A program made the position numbers and the translations under genes. A model generated the notes under the pieces. It was not told where the DNA came from and did not search any database. It worked only from the letters and a program-made list of their open reading frames with translations. Positions 6,003 to 6,790 of a stretch of 6,790 nucleotides of DNA are shown here, piece after piece. Position 1 is the stretch's first letter. Each line of letters starts with the position of its first letter. The DNA comes from Opitutia bacterium (GTDB lineage: Bacteria; Verrucomicrobiota; Verrucomicrobiae; Opitutales; UBA953): positions 1-6,790 of the forward strand of contig CANKZO010000121.1 of the NCBI GenBank assembly GCA_947488485.1, given 5' to 3'.

Positions 6003-6026
6003 GATGACAGATGGCGGATGGCGGAG
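6003..6026. repeat. 7-base tandem repeat (GATGGCG), about three copies
   Basis: Units are GATGACA (6003), GATGGCG (6010) and GATGGCG (6017), followed by a partial GAG. The block sits just upstream of the NHL-type protein start, inside a 79-base gap. Confidence 0.6.
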
Positions 6027-6046
6027 GTAGTTTCTTGGGTTACCCT

Positions 6047-6073
6047 ATACTCGATACTCCATACTCAATACTC
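6047..6073. repeat. 7-base tandem repeat (ATACTCN), four exact cores
   Basis: ATACTC occurs at 6047, 6054, 6061 and 6068, each seven bases apart, with a different seventh base between copies (G, C, A). The last core abuts the stop codon of the DUF1553 gene (6076-6074). On the transcript this is a GAGTATN array starting directly after the stop. It is AT-richer than its surroundings. Confidence 0.9.
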
Positions 6074-6790
6074 TCACTCCCTTGTAATCGCCTCATCGAG
6101 GTTGAGGGCTAGGCTGGCGACGACGGTCCAGGCGGCGAGTTCGGGTTGGTCTGTGCCTGCGGGGTTACGTTGGCCGACTTTGAGGAACTTGGCGGCTTCG
6201 GCCGGATGCGCGCGGTAATAGGCCCGGGCTTCCATCAGCGTCTTGCCAAGCAAGGCGGCCTCACGGTCGTCGCCTTCACGGGAGAGCACTTTGCGGAGCA
6301 TCTTCTGCAGGCGGCCGGCGTCTCCGCCTTCTTTCATCACGTCCGCGGCGATCGCCTGCGAGGCTTCGAGGTAGGTGAGGTCGTTCTGCAGCGTCAGGGC
6401 CTGGAGCGGCGTATTGGTCCGTCCGGTGCGGACTTCGCAGGAACGTCGCTGCGCGGAGTCGAAGAGGAAGGTGGGCGCGATCGAGCGACGCCAGAAAGCG
6501 TAGAGGGTCCGACGATACTGGGCCGCGCCTTCGCTGGGCTCATATTTGAAACGGCCCATGAACAGTTCTTCCCAGACGCCGTCGGGCTGATACGGACGCA
6601 CGGGCGGTCCGCCGAGCGCCGGATTGAAGAGGCCGGCGGTCCGGAGCGCGCTGTCGCGGATCATCCAGCTGGGCAGGCGGAAGCGCGCGCCGCGGGCGAG
6701 GAACTTGTTCTCGGGGTCCTTGGCGAGCAGGGCGGGGGTGACGGCGGAGTCCTGACGATAGGTCTCGCTCATGACGATGAGCTTGAGGGT
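6074..6790 (-). CDS. DUF1553 (PSD1-type) protein, C-terminal part; 5' end beyond window
   Basis: The last 238 codons of a larger protein; the frame is open through base 6790 (TLKLIVMSETYRQ), so the internal ATG at 6772 is not the start. Hallmarks of DUF1553, normally found C-terminal to DUF1549 and often a Planctomycete cytochrome c domain, are visible in order (numbering from the window edge): LIVMSETYRQDSAV (4-17), GGPPVRPYQPDGVWEE (60-75), YAFWRRSIAPTFLFD (97-111), RTNTPLQALTLQND (124-137) and ELAAWTVVASLALNLDEAITRE (217-238), the usual C-terminus. Intact full-length relatives are roughly 700-1100 residues, so the haem and DUF1549 domains would lie to the right. The molecular function of the family is unproven; genomic pairing with DUF1501 is its most constant trait. 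It is the first gene of the apparent operon visible here. Confidence 0.95.
   Translation of the reverse strand, partial: TLKLIVMSETYRQDSAVTPALLAKDPENKFLARGARFRLPSWMIRDSALRTAGLFNPALGGPPVRPYQPDGVWEELFMGRFKYEPSEGAAQYRRTLYAFWRRSIAPTFLFDSAQRRSCEVRTGRTNTPLQALTLQNDLTYLEASQAIAADVMKEGGDAGRLQKMLRKVLSREGDDREAALLGKTLMEARAYYRAHPAEAAKFLKVGQRNPAGTDQPELAAWTVVASLALNLDEAITRE

Overview
The window comes from a GC-rich member of the PVC bacteria, most likely a verrucomicrobium and less likely a planctomycete. The protein families support this: a DUF1549/DUF1553-type protein, a DUF1501 protein, and a giant protein joining a DUF1080 domain, a dehydrogenase-like propeller and a Planctomycete/Verrucomicrobium-type haem-binding domain. 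These families are expanded almost only in that superphylum. The short, degenerate tandem repeats between the genes fit Verrucomicrobia (Opitutae-like) genomes, but no species can be named.

All real genes lie on the minus strand. Read in the direction of transcription (right to left), the window holds: (1) 6790-6074, the last 238 codons of a DUF1553 (PSD1-type) protein that enters from beyond the right edge; (2) a 79-base gap made largely of 7-base tandem repeats; (3) 5994-4930, a Tat-exported NHL-type beta-propeller; (4) 4933-3491, a Tat-exported DUF1501 protein that overlaps the previous stop by ATGA; (5) a 416-base non-coding spacer that is a patchwork of small tandem repeats with units of 7, 8, 11 and 12 bases; (6) 3074 to beyond base 1, a multidomain protein with a Sec-type signal peptide, a DUF1080 (3-keto-disaccharide hydrolase-like) domain, a Lys-Ala-Pro linker, a sugar-dehydrogenase-like propeller, a helical repeat region and the start of a c-type cytochrome domain with CxxCH at its C-terminal end.

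The three genes 6790-3491 look like one transcription unit; gene 6 may be a separate unit. The three proteins whose N-termini are visible carry export signals, and the DUF1553 family is normally exported too, so this is an extracytoplasmic set. A reasonable inference is periplasmic oxidation or hydrolysis of sugars or polysaccharide fragments, with electrons passed to haem domains. No substrate can be named from sequence. No RNA gene, CRISPR array, insertion sequence or phage gene was seen.

The longest open frame on the plus strand (about 1050 codons, 6-3158) is an antisense mirror of gene 6 and not a gene. The most unusual thing here is the patchwork of tandem repeats in the two gaps; the large fusion protein is the most interesting coding feature.
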